From contig JAQTRM010000048.1 of the NCBI GenBank assembly GCA_028711825.1, positions 1-8,584 on the forward strand: a stretch of DNA of 8,584 bases, in the 5' to 3' direction. Positions within the stretch are counted from its first letter, which is position 1. Each line of letters begins with the position of its first letter. Under the pieces are notes generated by a model. It did no database searches, was not told the DNA's origin, and saw only the letters and a program-made list of their open reading frames with translations. Shown here one piece after another: positions 1 through 6,115 of the stretch. The translations under genes and the position numbers were made by a program. This DNA comes from Candidatus Omnitrophota bacterium (GTDB lineage: Bacteria > Omnitrophota > Gorgyraeia > Gygaellales > Profunditerraquicolaceae).

Positions 1-20
1 CGCTGATAAAGAAAGTTTTA

Positions 21-48
21 TTGACTTTAAGGCAAAAATTGATATAAT
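21..48 (+). promoter_or_regulatory. Sigma-70-type promoter of the envelope protein gene
   Basis: TTGACT (21-26) and a perfect TATAAT (43-48) are separated by 16 nt, close to the housekeeping consensus. Transcription would start near 54-56, only about 3-5 nt before the ATG at 59. No Shine-Dalgarno sequence lies between, so the mRNA may be leaderless or nearly so. Inferred from consensus match only. Confidence 0.65.
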
Positions 49-58
49 ATTTTCAATT

Positions 59-2932
59 ATGAGCACGAAATCTTTTCGCGATAACGTAATAGCGCTGATG
101 TTCTTAGCGCTATTATTTTTGCCCTTTTCCCGCGCCTCGGCTACTAACCAGAGCGGGGACTATCTTTGCGAGTTAGGCAAGCGCGCTTACGCCGAAGGAA
201 AAACGGAAGAGGCGCTTTCAGAATTCCAAAAAGCGCTCCTGGCCGATCCGGGCAACGAAACCGCCAAAGATTATATCAACAAGATTTTTAATGCACAATC
301 CGTTGCGGAAAATGAAACTCCTTCCGAACCTCCCGCAGCGGTCCCTGTAGCGGCTCCCGTGCTGCCTTCTGTTCCCGCGCAAAACATTTCCCCCGAGCCT
401 CCGGCTCCGGTATCTCCAAATGTTGAATCAAGTTCCCTGTCTAAAGATGAAGCGATGGAGCAGGAGATCTTGAGGGCGGGGCAACAGGAAGCGGCCCTTC
501 AGCATTATAACGACTATAACGATGAAGACCTTATGCCGAAAGGCAAAAACAAAAAAGAAGATGAACGCGGGATAAAAGTCGGGCCGGTAAGGATTACCGG
601 GGAGGCGCAGTTAAGTTTCGGGGTGACACCCGATGACTTTATCTGGAAGCGGGCGAATTTCGACCTCAATGAGAAATTCCACAGCTGGCGGATGCTTTCT
701 TACGATGGTTATAACCGGGGTTTTAATACTTACGATCCTGCGGTCTATGATTCTTTGAGCGTGAACATTGATACCGAAAACGAGGAAGGGTTTAATTTTC
801 ATACCAATATTACCATTGATCCCTGGAGCTTTACCGGCAAAAGCAGCAAGATGACGCTGACTGGCGCCGGGGATCCGGTGGATGCCCAGCTTCTGTATTG
901 GTCCAATACCGGATACACTTTAAACCGTACTCTTTATAGCAGTATTTATGGGAATGTGATCCATCTCCCGGAGCTTAAGGTCGTCAACGGCAAGGTGGCA
1001 GCCACTACTCTTTCCGACGCCTACAGTAATTTATACGACCTCCCGGAGTCCGATATCGATATGCAGTTTCAGCCGATCCGCGAGTTGTGGCTGGATTATA
1101 CCAATGACCGCCTGAAACTCCGCATCTTCCCGATGGCCTACCAGGACCAGGCTTATACTTCCGATGACCCTTTAAATATTTCCAACCACGGGATCTGGTG
1201 GAAGGACAGCAAGTGGCTGCGTTCTTATACCCCCGGAGTTTACCATGAGGGCGGTGTTTACGGGGCGGCTACTTTTACCAAGGGTTACTGGGATGATTCG
1301 CTTTCTTTTATCTCCAAGGACAGCACCGGTAAATATCTCACCGCCCTGCGCGGTTTTTCATTCAGTTTCCAGCCGCAGGAGGCTACTACATTCGATACTA
1401 CCGTGGCGACCCCCAAAACCCTCTGGCAGAATTACGGCGATGTGGATAACGTGATTACCGCCAGCCGCCTCAAGCATCGTTTTGCCGATAATTTTTCTTT
1501 GGGCGGCACCCTGACCAGCCGCAGCGGGTTTAAGGTCGATCCCCAGGAGCTGGACAGCCAGAATTTCGTCGGAGGCATGGATTTGAATTATGAACCTCTC
1601 GAAGGCTTGAAACTCCAGGCGGAGTTTTTGACATCCCAATCCAAATACGATATGTCCAATTCGGATTATGAGACGGAATCCCGGGGCAACGCTTATTACT
1701 TTTCTTTCATTACGCGTTATCCGCGCGCCAGCCTCATGGATTTGAAATACGGCTATGACGAGATCGCGATGGGCAAGGATGAGACCTACCTGGTGAAGAG
1801 TAAATTTTACGCCGCCCGCATGGATAAAGGGTTTGATTCGGCGCTTTCGGATTTCCATAACACCCGCCAGGATGTCTTTTGGTCCCGGCATATCCACTTC
1901 CGCAGCCCGATGAAATATTACGCCCAGGGGCTGGAAGGTTCTACCGCCAACTGGGAGGAGTTGAACTCTACCCGCATCGGGGACGGTATCGACATCAACC
2001 GGAGCGTTTTGGGCTTTCGTTTCGAGATTTTCCTGGAGGACCGTTTCGCCAACCTTTTTGACGTGCGCAACGTGCACAACAACGAGGGTAAATTCGTCGA
2101 AAATGTGGCGCGCGACGAAGCCACCGTCAGGATCACCGACAAATTGACCGCCAAAGGTTTGGCGATTTATCAGCATATGCCCAAGACCGTCGGCGGGGTC
2201 GACCCTTACGTTTATGACGGCAACACCGGTGAATTTTACCTCAACAGCGCGGTTCCCGACGGTGTCGATCCTTCGATCAAGACGGGGTCTTTAGGTTTAA
2301 ATTATGATTTCTTCGAATGGTTGAGCTTAAACGGTATTTATGAATACACCAACGATTACACCCTGGCTTACGGCTGTTTTCCACAGAACGTCTTAAGGGA
2401 CGATACTTCTTTATACGGCCGTTACTACCAGAACGATAAATATTACAGCTACGTCCAGCCTTTTCTTTACGGGCAGGGGATCTTCCCCCAGGCTCCTTAC
2501 GATTTCTATAATGTTTTTAAGACCGGGTTGAGGATCGCTCCGATGGATAACCTGGAGATTTACCTGGACTATACGCGTAACGAATATGAAACCGCCTCCC
2601 TGATTAACGATAATATGAACCATATCGGCATGGAGATTACTTATATGCCTACCCCCAAACTCGGTGTTTCCTTTAAATATGTTTATTCCCGCTGCAAGGA
2701 CATCACTTATGATGGGACCGATTACGGTCTTACCGATAATGTGGTCGGCCACCATAACTTCTTCAACGAGATAAGGTATATGCCTTCCAAGGACGACGAG
2801 ATCATCTTCCAGTATGGGGTGGGAGACGCCAGCTCTCTCGCCAACATGTCTTCAGTGGATCCTTACGGAGGCAGTATGCTTACCCTGGACACCCAGCATA
2901 TTATCCGCGCTTATTACCGCCGCAGGTTCTAA
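59..2932 (+). CDS. Secreted TPR plus predicted outer-membrane beta-barrel protein
   Basis: 957-residue protein of no family I can name. Residues 1-28 form a signal peptide (hydrophobic core about 11-23, probable cleavage after the A-S-A at 26-28). Residues about 33-76 resemble one or slightly more TPR units (AYAEGKTEEALSEFQKAL, then ADPGN). A Pro/Ala/Val-rich linker spans about 88-120, followed by an acidic and Lys-rich stretch to about 170. The remaining ~780 residues are rich in Tyr, Phe, Asp and Asn in alternating short strands with turn-like Gly/Asp/Asn segments, and the chain ends in RAYYRRRF, a C-terminal aromatic residue typical of outer-membrane barrels. I infer a large barrel, perhaps a porin or exporter, with a periplasmic TPR that could bind partners. 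The start is the only good ATG before the signal peptide; it has no Shine-Dalgarno sequence and sits just after a strong -10. The next gene follows after 30 bp, so the two may be cotranscribed. Barrel topology is inferred from composition and specific function is unknown. Confidence 0.8.
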   Translation: MSTKSFRDNVIALMFLALLFLPFSRASATNQSGDYLCELGKRAYAEGKTEEALSEFQKALLADPGNETAKDYINKIFNAQSVAENETPSEPPAAVPVAAPVLPSVPAQNISPEPPAPVSPNVESSSLSKDEAMEQEILRAGQQEAALQHYNDYNDEDLMPKGKNKKEDERGIKVGPVRITGEAQLSFGVTPDDFIWKRANFDLNEKFHSWRMLSYDGYNRGFNTYDPAVYDSLSVNIDTENEEGFNFHTNITIDPWSFTGKSSKMTLTGAGDPVDAQLLYWSNTGYTLNRTLYSSIYGNVIHLPELKVVNGKVAATTLSDAYSNLYDLPESDIDMQFQPIRELWLDYTNDRLKLRIFPMAYQDQAYTSDDPLNISNHGIWWKDSKWLRSYTPGVYHEGGVYGAATFTKGYWDDSLSFISKDSTGKYLTALRGFSFSFQPQEATTFDTTVATPKTLWQNYGDVDNVITASRLKHRFADNFSLGGTLTSRSGFKVDPQELDSQNFVGGMDLNYEPLEGLKLQAEFLTSQSKYDMSNSDYETESRGNAYYFSFITRYPRASLMDLKYGYDEIAMGKDETYLVKSKFYAARMDKGFDSALSDFHNTRQDVFWSRHIHFRSPMKYYAQGLEGSTANWEELNSTRIGDGIDINRSVLGFRFEIFLEDRFANLFDVRNVHNNEGKFVENVARDEATVRITDKLTAKGLAIYQHMPKTVGGVDPYVYDGNTGEFYLNSAVPDGVDPSIKTGSLGLNYDFFEWLSLNGIYEYTNDYTLAYGCFPQNVLRDDTSLYGRYYQNDKYYSYVQPFLYGQGIFPQAPYDFYNVFKTGLRIAPMDNLEIYLDYTRNEYETASLINDNMNHIGMEITYMPTPKLGVSFKYVYSRCKDITYDGTDYGLTDNVVGHHNFFNEIRYMPSKDDEIIFQYGVGDASSLANMSSVDPYGGSMLTLDTQHIIRAYYRRRF

Positions 2933-2962
2933 TGCCTGCGCCGGGATTAATTCTTTATACTT

Positions 2963-4156
2963 GTGATAAATAAATATAGAACGGCGTTATTTTTAATAAT
3001 CCCGGCGGCTGTCCTGCTGCTGGCTATGACTTTTAAAGATATCCGTTACCTGCCGCGCGCGGACGAAGGCTGTTATTTCCAATATGCCTCCCAGGTCGCT
3101 CAAAAAGGGTTGTCCGGTTTCGCCGAAATATTCAAGGAGTATGTTTCCAATCCGCAGTGTTGGATATGTCCCAATCCCCTGCGGATAGTTTTTATCGGCA
3201 TCTCGGCGTTCTGGTTGAACCTCGCGGGGCATTCTCTCCCCGGATTGTCTTATCTTTCCTTGTTATTTTACGGGCTTTTCCTCCTGGTATCCTATTATTT
3301 TTCAAGGAAATATCTTGGTGAATGGTTTGCTTTGGCTTTGCTCCTGCTTTTGGCTTTTTCTCCCATACAGATGGCGATGGGCAGGCGTGTCCTGGCGGAA
3401 AGCGCCGCGAACTTTTTCTCCGTGTTTTCAATCTGGCTTTTCTGGGATTTCCTTAACCGTAAAAGCCCGTTGAAATTCGCTTTTTTTATCGCCGTTTATT
3501 CCTGCAGCATCCTGACCCGTGAATCGGCGCTGATTTTAACGGTGCCTTTTCTGGTTATGCTGTCGGCCGGGAAATTCAGCGGAGAGGGGAAGGGCGGATT
3601 AAAATATATTCCCGCGGTTTTATTGCTGCCCCCGCTTATCGCCCTTGCGGCATATGCCTTACTGGGATGTTTTCCTTATCTTGGGGGCGCGGTAAATATT
3701 GCTTTCGGGCCTCCCCGGATAAATCCTTACGCGCTCTTATGCGGTTCAGGGCCCTGGTACCGCTACGTTATCGATTATATGGTCCTTTCCCCCTGGACGG
3801 TTATCCTGGCAATCGGTTTTATCTTTTATTTTATCCTGAGCCGTCCCCGGGAAAGGATGGCTTCTTATTTTATGGTTATTTTTTTATTTAGTTTTATTCT
3901 GCTTAACTGTTTTGCCAAAAACCTGCGTTACGCGATGCCCCTGGATTTGCCTTTGCGTTTATTCGCGCTTTTAATGCTTAAGGCGCTCGCCGGGCGGTTT
4001 TTTGGCAGACAGGCGGATAAGGCGGTCCTGGCGGCGGCGCTGCTGGTTTCGGCGCTGGATTACCTTAGTTTCTATCATTTGTTTATCGGTGAGGCGGTAT
4101 ACGACCCGGCGAGTTTTTTCCTGCTGAAGGCCGTGCGGATGGTCCCTTTTAACTAG
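2963..4156 (+). CDS. Polytopic membrane protein, GT-C (family 39-like) glycosyltransferase
   Basis: 397 residues with roughly 9-11 hydrophobic segments (about 8-24, 74-90, 95-113, 119-136, 148-164, 170-181, 188-201, 214-234, 273-293, 301-316, 352-372). After the first segment comes RADEGCYF with an Asp-Glu pair at 34-35. This is the position of the catalytic acidic motif in the first external loop of ArnT/PMT-type GT-C enzymes, which move a sugar from a polyprenyl-phosphate donor onto an acceptor outside the cytoplasmic membrane. RRVLAESAANFF (141-152), LTRESA (184-189) and LRYAMPLDLP (321-330) also fit that superfamily. At 397 residues it is shorter than ArnT (about 550), with no sizeable C-terminal soluble domain. 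Donor and acceptor cannot be read from sequence. The start is a GTG at 2963 without a Shine-Dalgarno sequence; the first in-frame ATG (3026) would remove most of TM1. The preceding gene lies 30 bp away with no terminator between, so cotranscription is likely. Family is fairly secure, substrate unknown. Confidence 0.72.
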   Translation: MINKYRTALFLIIPAAVLLLAMTFKDIRYLPRADEGCYFQYASQVAQKGLSGFAEIFKEYVSNPQCWICPNPLRIVFIGISAFWLNLAGHSLPGLSYLSLLFYGLFLLVSYYFSRKYLGEWFALALLLLLAFSPIQMAMGRRVLAESAANFFSVFSIWLFWDFLNRKSPLKFAFFIAVYSCSILTRESALILTVPFLVMLSAGKFSGEGKGGLKYIPAVLLLPPLIALAAYALLGCFPYLGGAVNIAFGPPRINPYALLCGSGPWYRYVIDYMVLSPWTVILAIGFIFYFILSRPRERMASYFMVIFLFSFILLNCFAKNLRYAMPLDLPLRLFALLMLKALAGRFFGRQADKAVLAAALLVSALDYLSFYHLFIGEAVYDPASFFLLKAVRMVPFN

Positions 4157-4186
4157 GGGTTTTTCCATTTTATAGTTAATTTTTTT

Positions 4187-4216
4187 TTGGACTTTCGGCA
4201 TAACAAGAAGTATAAT
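4187..4216 (+). promoter_or_regulatory. Promoter of the SurA-like/HAMP gene pair
   Basis: A perfect TATAAT lies at 4211-4216 in an AT-rich gap, with a weak -35 candidate TTGGAC at 4187-4192 (18-nt spacer). The predicted start near 4223 leaves a leader of about 30 nt carrying the strong AAAGGAG before the chaperone gene. It separates this gene pair from the glycosyltransferase gene upstream. The -10 is convincing, the -35 less so. Confidence 0.55.
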
Positions 4217-4253
4217 AAAACAGAGTTGCAAGTTATGAAAAAAGGAGATGCCG

Positions 4254-4877
4254 ATGAAAAAAATCGCTGCCGTCTTAATATTGCTTTTGGCTGTTGTTTT
4301 TGTCTTTTTTAAGATAAAGGGCTCCGTGAAACAGAGTTACCTGGCGAAGGTCAATAATTACGTCGTCAGCCGGAAGGAGTTTAACGACGAGTTTTACGCT
4401 TCTCCTTACGGGCAGAAAGATACCCCGAAGTCCCGCAAAGATTTCCTGCAGGACCTGATCAGGCGCAAGCTTATACTGCAGGAGGCGCAAGCCAACGGTT
4501 TTGACCGGAACAGCGATTTTATCAGGTCTATACAGGGTTTCTGGGAAGAATCCCTGTTGAACGATTATATCCGCCATAAGATGAGGGAGATCATTATTTC
4601 GGTCGAAATCCCCGATAGCGAGGTCGAGGCGGAATATTCCCGTTTAAAGAAAGATGGCAAAACGGAAAAGTCTTATCAGGAGATGTACGCGCAGATTAAA
4701 TATTCTCTTACCCGGGAAAAAGAGAAGGAGCTGTTCAGCGAGTGGCTGGCTTCACTTTATAAGAAAGCCGATATCAGAACTGGGGCGGATTATTTTTCGG
4801 ATGAAGAGAAGGGTAAAAGTTCCCATCAAAGCGCGGGACCCGCGGTAAGCGCGGAGACCGTCAAGGCCGGTAAATAA
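4254..4877 (+). CDS. SurA-type periplasmic chaperone lacking a PPIase domain
   Basis: 207 residues from the ATG at 4254. An ATG at 4248 is in frame, but it abuts the ribosome-binding site AAAGGAG (4241-4247); the 4254 start leaves the usual 6-nt spacing and begins MKKIAAV, a classical signal/anchor start. Residues 4-20 are one hydrophobic segment with no lipobox Cys and no clear AxA site, so it may stay as an inner-membrane anchor. LAKVNNYVVSRKEFNDEF (about 30-47) is the characteristic opening of SurA N-terminal domains. A helical region with LIRRKLILQEAQANGF follows, then SVEIPDSEVEAEY (about 116-128) and a C-terminal helix with EKEKELFSEWLASLYKKADI. This matches the discontinuous chaperone module of SurA/PrsA-like proteins with the parvulin domain missing between the halves. 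It probably binds unfolded envelope proteins. It forms an apparent operon with the HAMP protein 28 bp downstream. The polar tail (about 178-207) has no recognised motif. Confidence 0.72.
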   Translation: MKKIAAVLILLLAVVFVFFKIKGSVKQSYLAKVNNYVVSRKEFNDEFYASPYGQKDTPKSRKDFLQDLIRRKLILQEAQANGFDRNSDFIRSIQGFWEESLLNDYIRHKMREIIISVEIPDSEVEAEYSRLKKDGKTEKSYQEMYAQIKYSLTREKEKELFSEWLASLYKKADIRTGADYFSDEEKGKSSHQSAGPAVSAETVKAGK

Positions 4878-4905
4878 AACAGTCGCCTGAAGTAAGGGGG
4901 GTTTT

Positions 4906-5451
4906 ATGGAAAATGCTCAGGTTTCTTTTAAACGCAGCAATTATTTTATCGACCGGGATTTCCAGACCAAATTCATCATAAGGTTTTGCCTGCTTATCCT
5001 GGCCGCCGGGTTCCTAACCGTAGGGTTATTCTATCTTTTGGCTAAACAGTCGACGACGGTGGCAATTATTAATTCCCGGGTGGTGGTTTTGTCCACCGCG
5101 GATTTCCTGATGCCGATGATCGTCAAGCTGGTCGCCGTGGGAATGGTAGTGTTCGGGATAGCGGTATTTTTTATGACGATGTTGTTTTCGCACAAGATCG
5201 CCGGTCCGCTCTACCGTTTTCGTAAAACGATCGAAGCGGTCAAAGAAGGCAATCTGGCGTCAAATTTCCATCTTCGCGACTACGATCAGCTTAAAAGCCT
5301 TTCCGAAGAGGTAAACGCCATGATCAGTAAGATGCGCGAACAGATCAACCTGGTTAAGAAGGGTATCGGAGGGCTGAAAGAGAAAAAGGGGAATATCTCA
5401 GAGCAGGAGATCGCCGAGCTAGAGAAAGAGATAAATTATTTTAAGACTTAA
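4906..5451 (+). CDS. Two-TM HAMP-domain membrane protein without output domain
   Basis: 181 residues, start supported by AAGGGGG at 4894-4900, 5 nt before the ATG. TM1 is about residues 23-46 and TM2 about 67-94, with only ~20 residues between them, too short for a periplasmic sensor domain. HKIAGPLYRFRKTIEAVKEG (96-115) directly follows TM2 and is a clear HAMP first helix with the conserved Pro at 101. The connector and second helix run to about 147 (DYDQLKSLSEEVNAMISKM), and a charged coiled coil continues to about 180. There is no histidine kinase, GGDEF or methyl-accepting output module; the stop falls right after the coiled coil. The known HAMP role is relaying conformational change across a membrane in dimers. 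What this short version relays to is unknown; it may act as a scaffold or pair with a partner through the coiled coil. The gene is coupled to the SurA-like gene just upstream, suggesting an envelope-stress or membrane-organising role, which is inference. Confidence 0.75.
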   Translation: MENAQVSFKRSNYFIDRDFQTKFIIRFCLLILAAGFLTVGLFYLLAKQSTTVAIINSRVVVLSTADFLMPMIVKLVAVGMVVFGIAVFFMTMLFSHKIAGPLYRFRKTIEAVKEGNLASNFHLRDYDQLKSLSEEVNAMISKMREQINLVKKGIGGLKEKKGNISEQEIAELEKEINYFKT

Positions 5452-5581
5452 GGGCCCGGGCCGGGATCGAGCTTTTCCGGGATTCCCCGCTTTATCCGGT
5501 GAGCTGCAAGATCCAATAACAAGCGCTGATCATATTTTCTACGTTCGGCAAGATTTAAGTTTTGGCCGGGAACTCCGTCTT

Positions 5582-5595
5582 TAAAGCGCGCTTTA
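5582..5595. repeat. 14-bp perfect palindrome upstream of the tRNA-Lys promoter
   Basis: TAAAGCGCGCTTTA is an exact inverted repeat lying 16 bp upstream of the -35 of the tRNA-Lys promoter. It could be a dimeric regulator's binding site or simple chance. The rest of 5452-5611, after the HAMP gene, shows no gene, RNA or convincing terminator (GC-rich GGGCCCGGGCC at 5452-5462 lacks a T-run). Confidence 0.3.
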
Positions 5596-5611
5596 GAAAT
5601 AAAAACGCCAC

Positions 5612-5640
5612 TTGCAAAACCCGTCCTTTTAGGTTACAAT
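5612..5640 (+). promoter_or_regulatory. Promoter of the tRNA-Lys locus
   Basis: TTGCAA (5612-5617), 17-nt spacer, TACAAT (5635-5640). Predicted start near 5647 is about 16 nt before the broken 5' tRNA-Lys fragment and about 78 nt before the intact tRNA. The promoter is therefore placed as if the fragment at 5663 marks the original tRNA start. The primary transcript would contain fragment, hairpin and intact tRNA. Confidence 0.6.
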
Positions 5641-5662
5641 AATTGCACTTAAAAAATCTTTT

Positions 5663-5690
5663 GGGCCATTAGCTCTCCGCCGCAGGCGGA
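5663..5690 (+). pseudogene. 5' fragment of tRNA-Lys ending in a GC-rich hairpin
   Basis: Positions 5663-5675 (GGGCCATTAGCTC) repeat exactly the first 13 nt of the intact tRNA-Lys at 5725; with the preceding TTTT the direct repeat is 17 bp (5659-5675 and 5721-5737). At the D-arm the match stops and TCCGCC-GCA-GGCGGA (5676-5690) follows, a 6-bp hairpin of the same type as TCCGCC-TCC-GGCGGA in the tRNA-Ser locus. The 34 nt from 5691 to 5724 show no further tRNA similarity. It cannot make a tRNA. Confidence 0.75.
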
Positions 5691-5724
5691 TTCGCTGATG
5701 GAAAGTTCAGATATTTAAATTTTT

Positions 5725-5797
5725 GGGCCATTAGCTCAGCTGGTAGAGCAGGACACTCTTAATGTCAAGGTCGTTGGTTCGACTCCAACATGGCTCA
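5725..5797 (+). tRNA. tRNA-Lys (anticodon CUU)
   Basis: A complete 73-nt cloverleaf can be drawn. Acceptor stem GGGCCAT/ATGGCTC (5725-5731 with 5790-5796, one G-U pair); D stem GCTC/GAGC with AGCTGGTA loop; anticodon loop CTCTTAA (5756-5762) with anticodon CTT at 5758-5760, reading AAG; five-nt variable loop; T arm GTTGG-TTCGACT-CCAAC (5773-5789); discriminator A at 5797. The 27-43 pair of the anticodon stem is a G-A mismatch; the other four pairs are good. CCA is not encoded. It closely resembles known bacterial tRNA-Lys sequences. It sits between broken partial copies of itself, so this is the copy expected to function. Confidence 0.93.
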
Positions 5798-5821
5798 CTT
5801 TTTCTTGGCATAAATTATCTA

Positions 5822-5965
5822 AGTCGAACCAAAAGGGGTGCGGGGAGACCGTCCCCGCGTCTTCGGGGTAACAGTCCGCCAAACGCGATGTGCGTTTGGC
5901 GAGACGCCATAGGGGCAGAGCCCCTTTGGGGAGGCCGCCTGAAAGGCGAGCCGACTGGTTCGACT
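5822..5965 (+). repeat. Multi-hairpin element inserted in a tRNA-Lys 3' copy
   Basis: This GC-rich, apparently non-coding stretch is enclosed by a perfect 10-bp inverted repeat, AGTCGAACCA (5822-5831) and TGGTTCGACT (5956-5965). The right arm is the T-loop of a tRNA-Lys 3' copy. Inside are GCGGGGA/TCCCCGC (5840-5846 with 5852-5858, loop GACCG), CGCCAAACGC/GCGTTTGGCG (5877-5886 with 5892-5901, ten perfect pairs, loop GATGT), AGGGGC/GCCCCT (5911-5916 with 5920-5925, loop AGA) and CGCCT/AGGCG (5936-5940 with 5944-5948), extended by GGC/GCC at 5933-5935 and 5950-5952. GCGTCT/AGACGC (5857-5862 with 5902-5907) could enclose the second hairpin. It could be a composite of small palindromic mobile elements or a structured RNA transcribed with the tRNA. 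No protein reading is convincing. Confidence 0.65.
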
Positions 5966-5978
5966 CCAACATGGCTCA
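5956..5978 (+). pseudogene. 3' fragment of tRNA-Lys
   Basis: Positions 5956-5988 repeat exactly the 33 bp at 5775-5807, which run from the T stem of the intact tRNA-Lys through its discriminator base and 10 nt of downstream sequence (CTTTTTCTTG). Upstream of 5956 similarity stops and the multi-hairpin element begins, so the 5' T-stem strand is broken and no cloverleaf is possible. The shared downstream tail shows that the duplication included flanking DNA, not just the tRNA. Confidence 0.8.
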
Positions 5979-6015
5979 CTTTTTCTTGCCGTAATCTCCC
6001 GCCGCAGATATCTTG

Positions 6016-6044
6016 TTGAAAGAATTAAAATCTAAAGGTATAAT
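6016..6044 (+). promoter_or_regulatory. Promoter of serS
   Basis: TTGAAA (6016-6021), 17-nt spacer, perfect TATAAT (6039-6044). Predicted start near 6051 gives a leader of about 65 nt before serS, ending in AAGGGGAG (6106-6113) just ahead of the ATG. I saw no T-box specifier/antiterminator arrangement in this leader; it is AT-rich and lacks strong hairpins. Confidence 0.65.
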
Positions 6045-6115
6045 ATTGGTGTTTCTGGCTTGGCATTTCGTTAAACTAAGCAATTTTATATAGTTATTGT
6101 AATTTAAGGGGAGAA

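Noticed and set aside
1358..2176. Open reading frame of 272 codons on the minus strand inside the envelope protein gene
   Set aside because: It lies wholly within a longer gene with a signal peptide, promoter and coherent composition; its translation is low-complexity with no motif, as expected of a shadow frame.
4145..4186. Rho-independent terminator after the glycosyltransferase gene
   Set aside because: T-runs are present, but the only preceding stem is about 4 bp (CCCT/AGGG), too weak to call.
5736..5972. Minus-strand frame of 78 codons across the tRNA-Lys locus
   Set aside because: It reads through the antisense of the tRNA and hairpins. Its SHVGVEPTT-like start is the usual artefact of translating an antisense T-arm, so it is not a protein gene.
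5659..5988. CRISPR array
   Set aside because: The repeats are tRNA segments of unequal length with different spacers in number and size; there is no regular repeat-spacer series and no cas gene.
6045..6115. T-box leader regulating serS
   Set aside because: The leader is only ~65 nt, has no T-box core or antiterminator stem, and is AT-rich; T-box leaders are usually several times longer.
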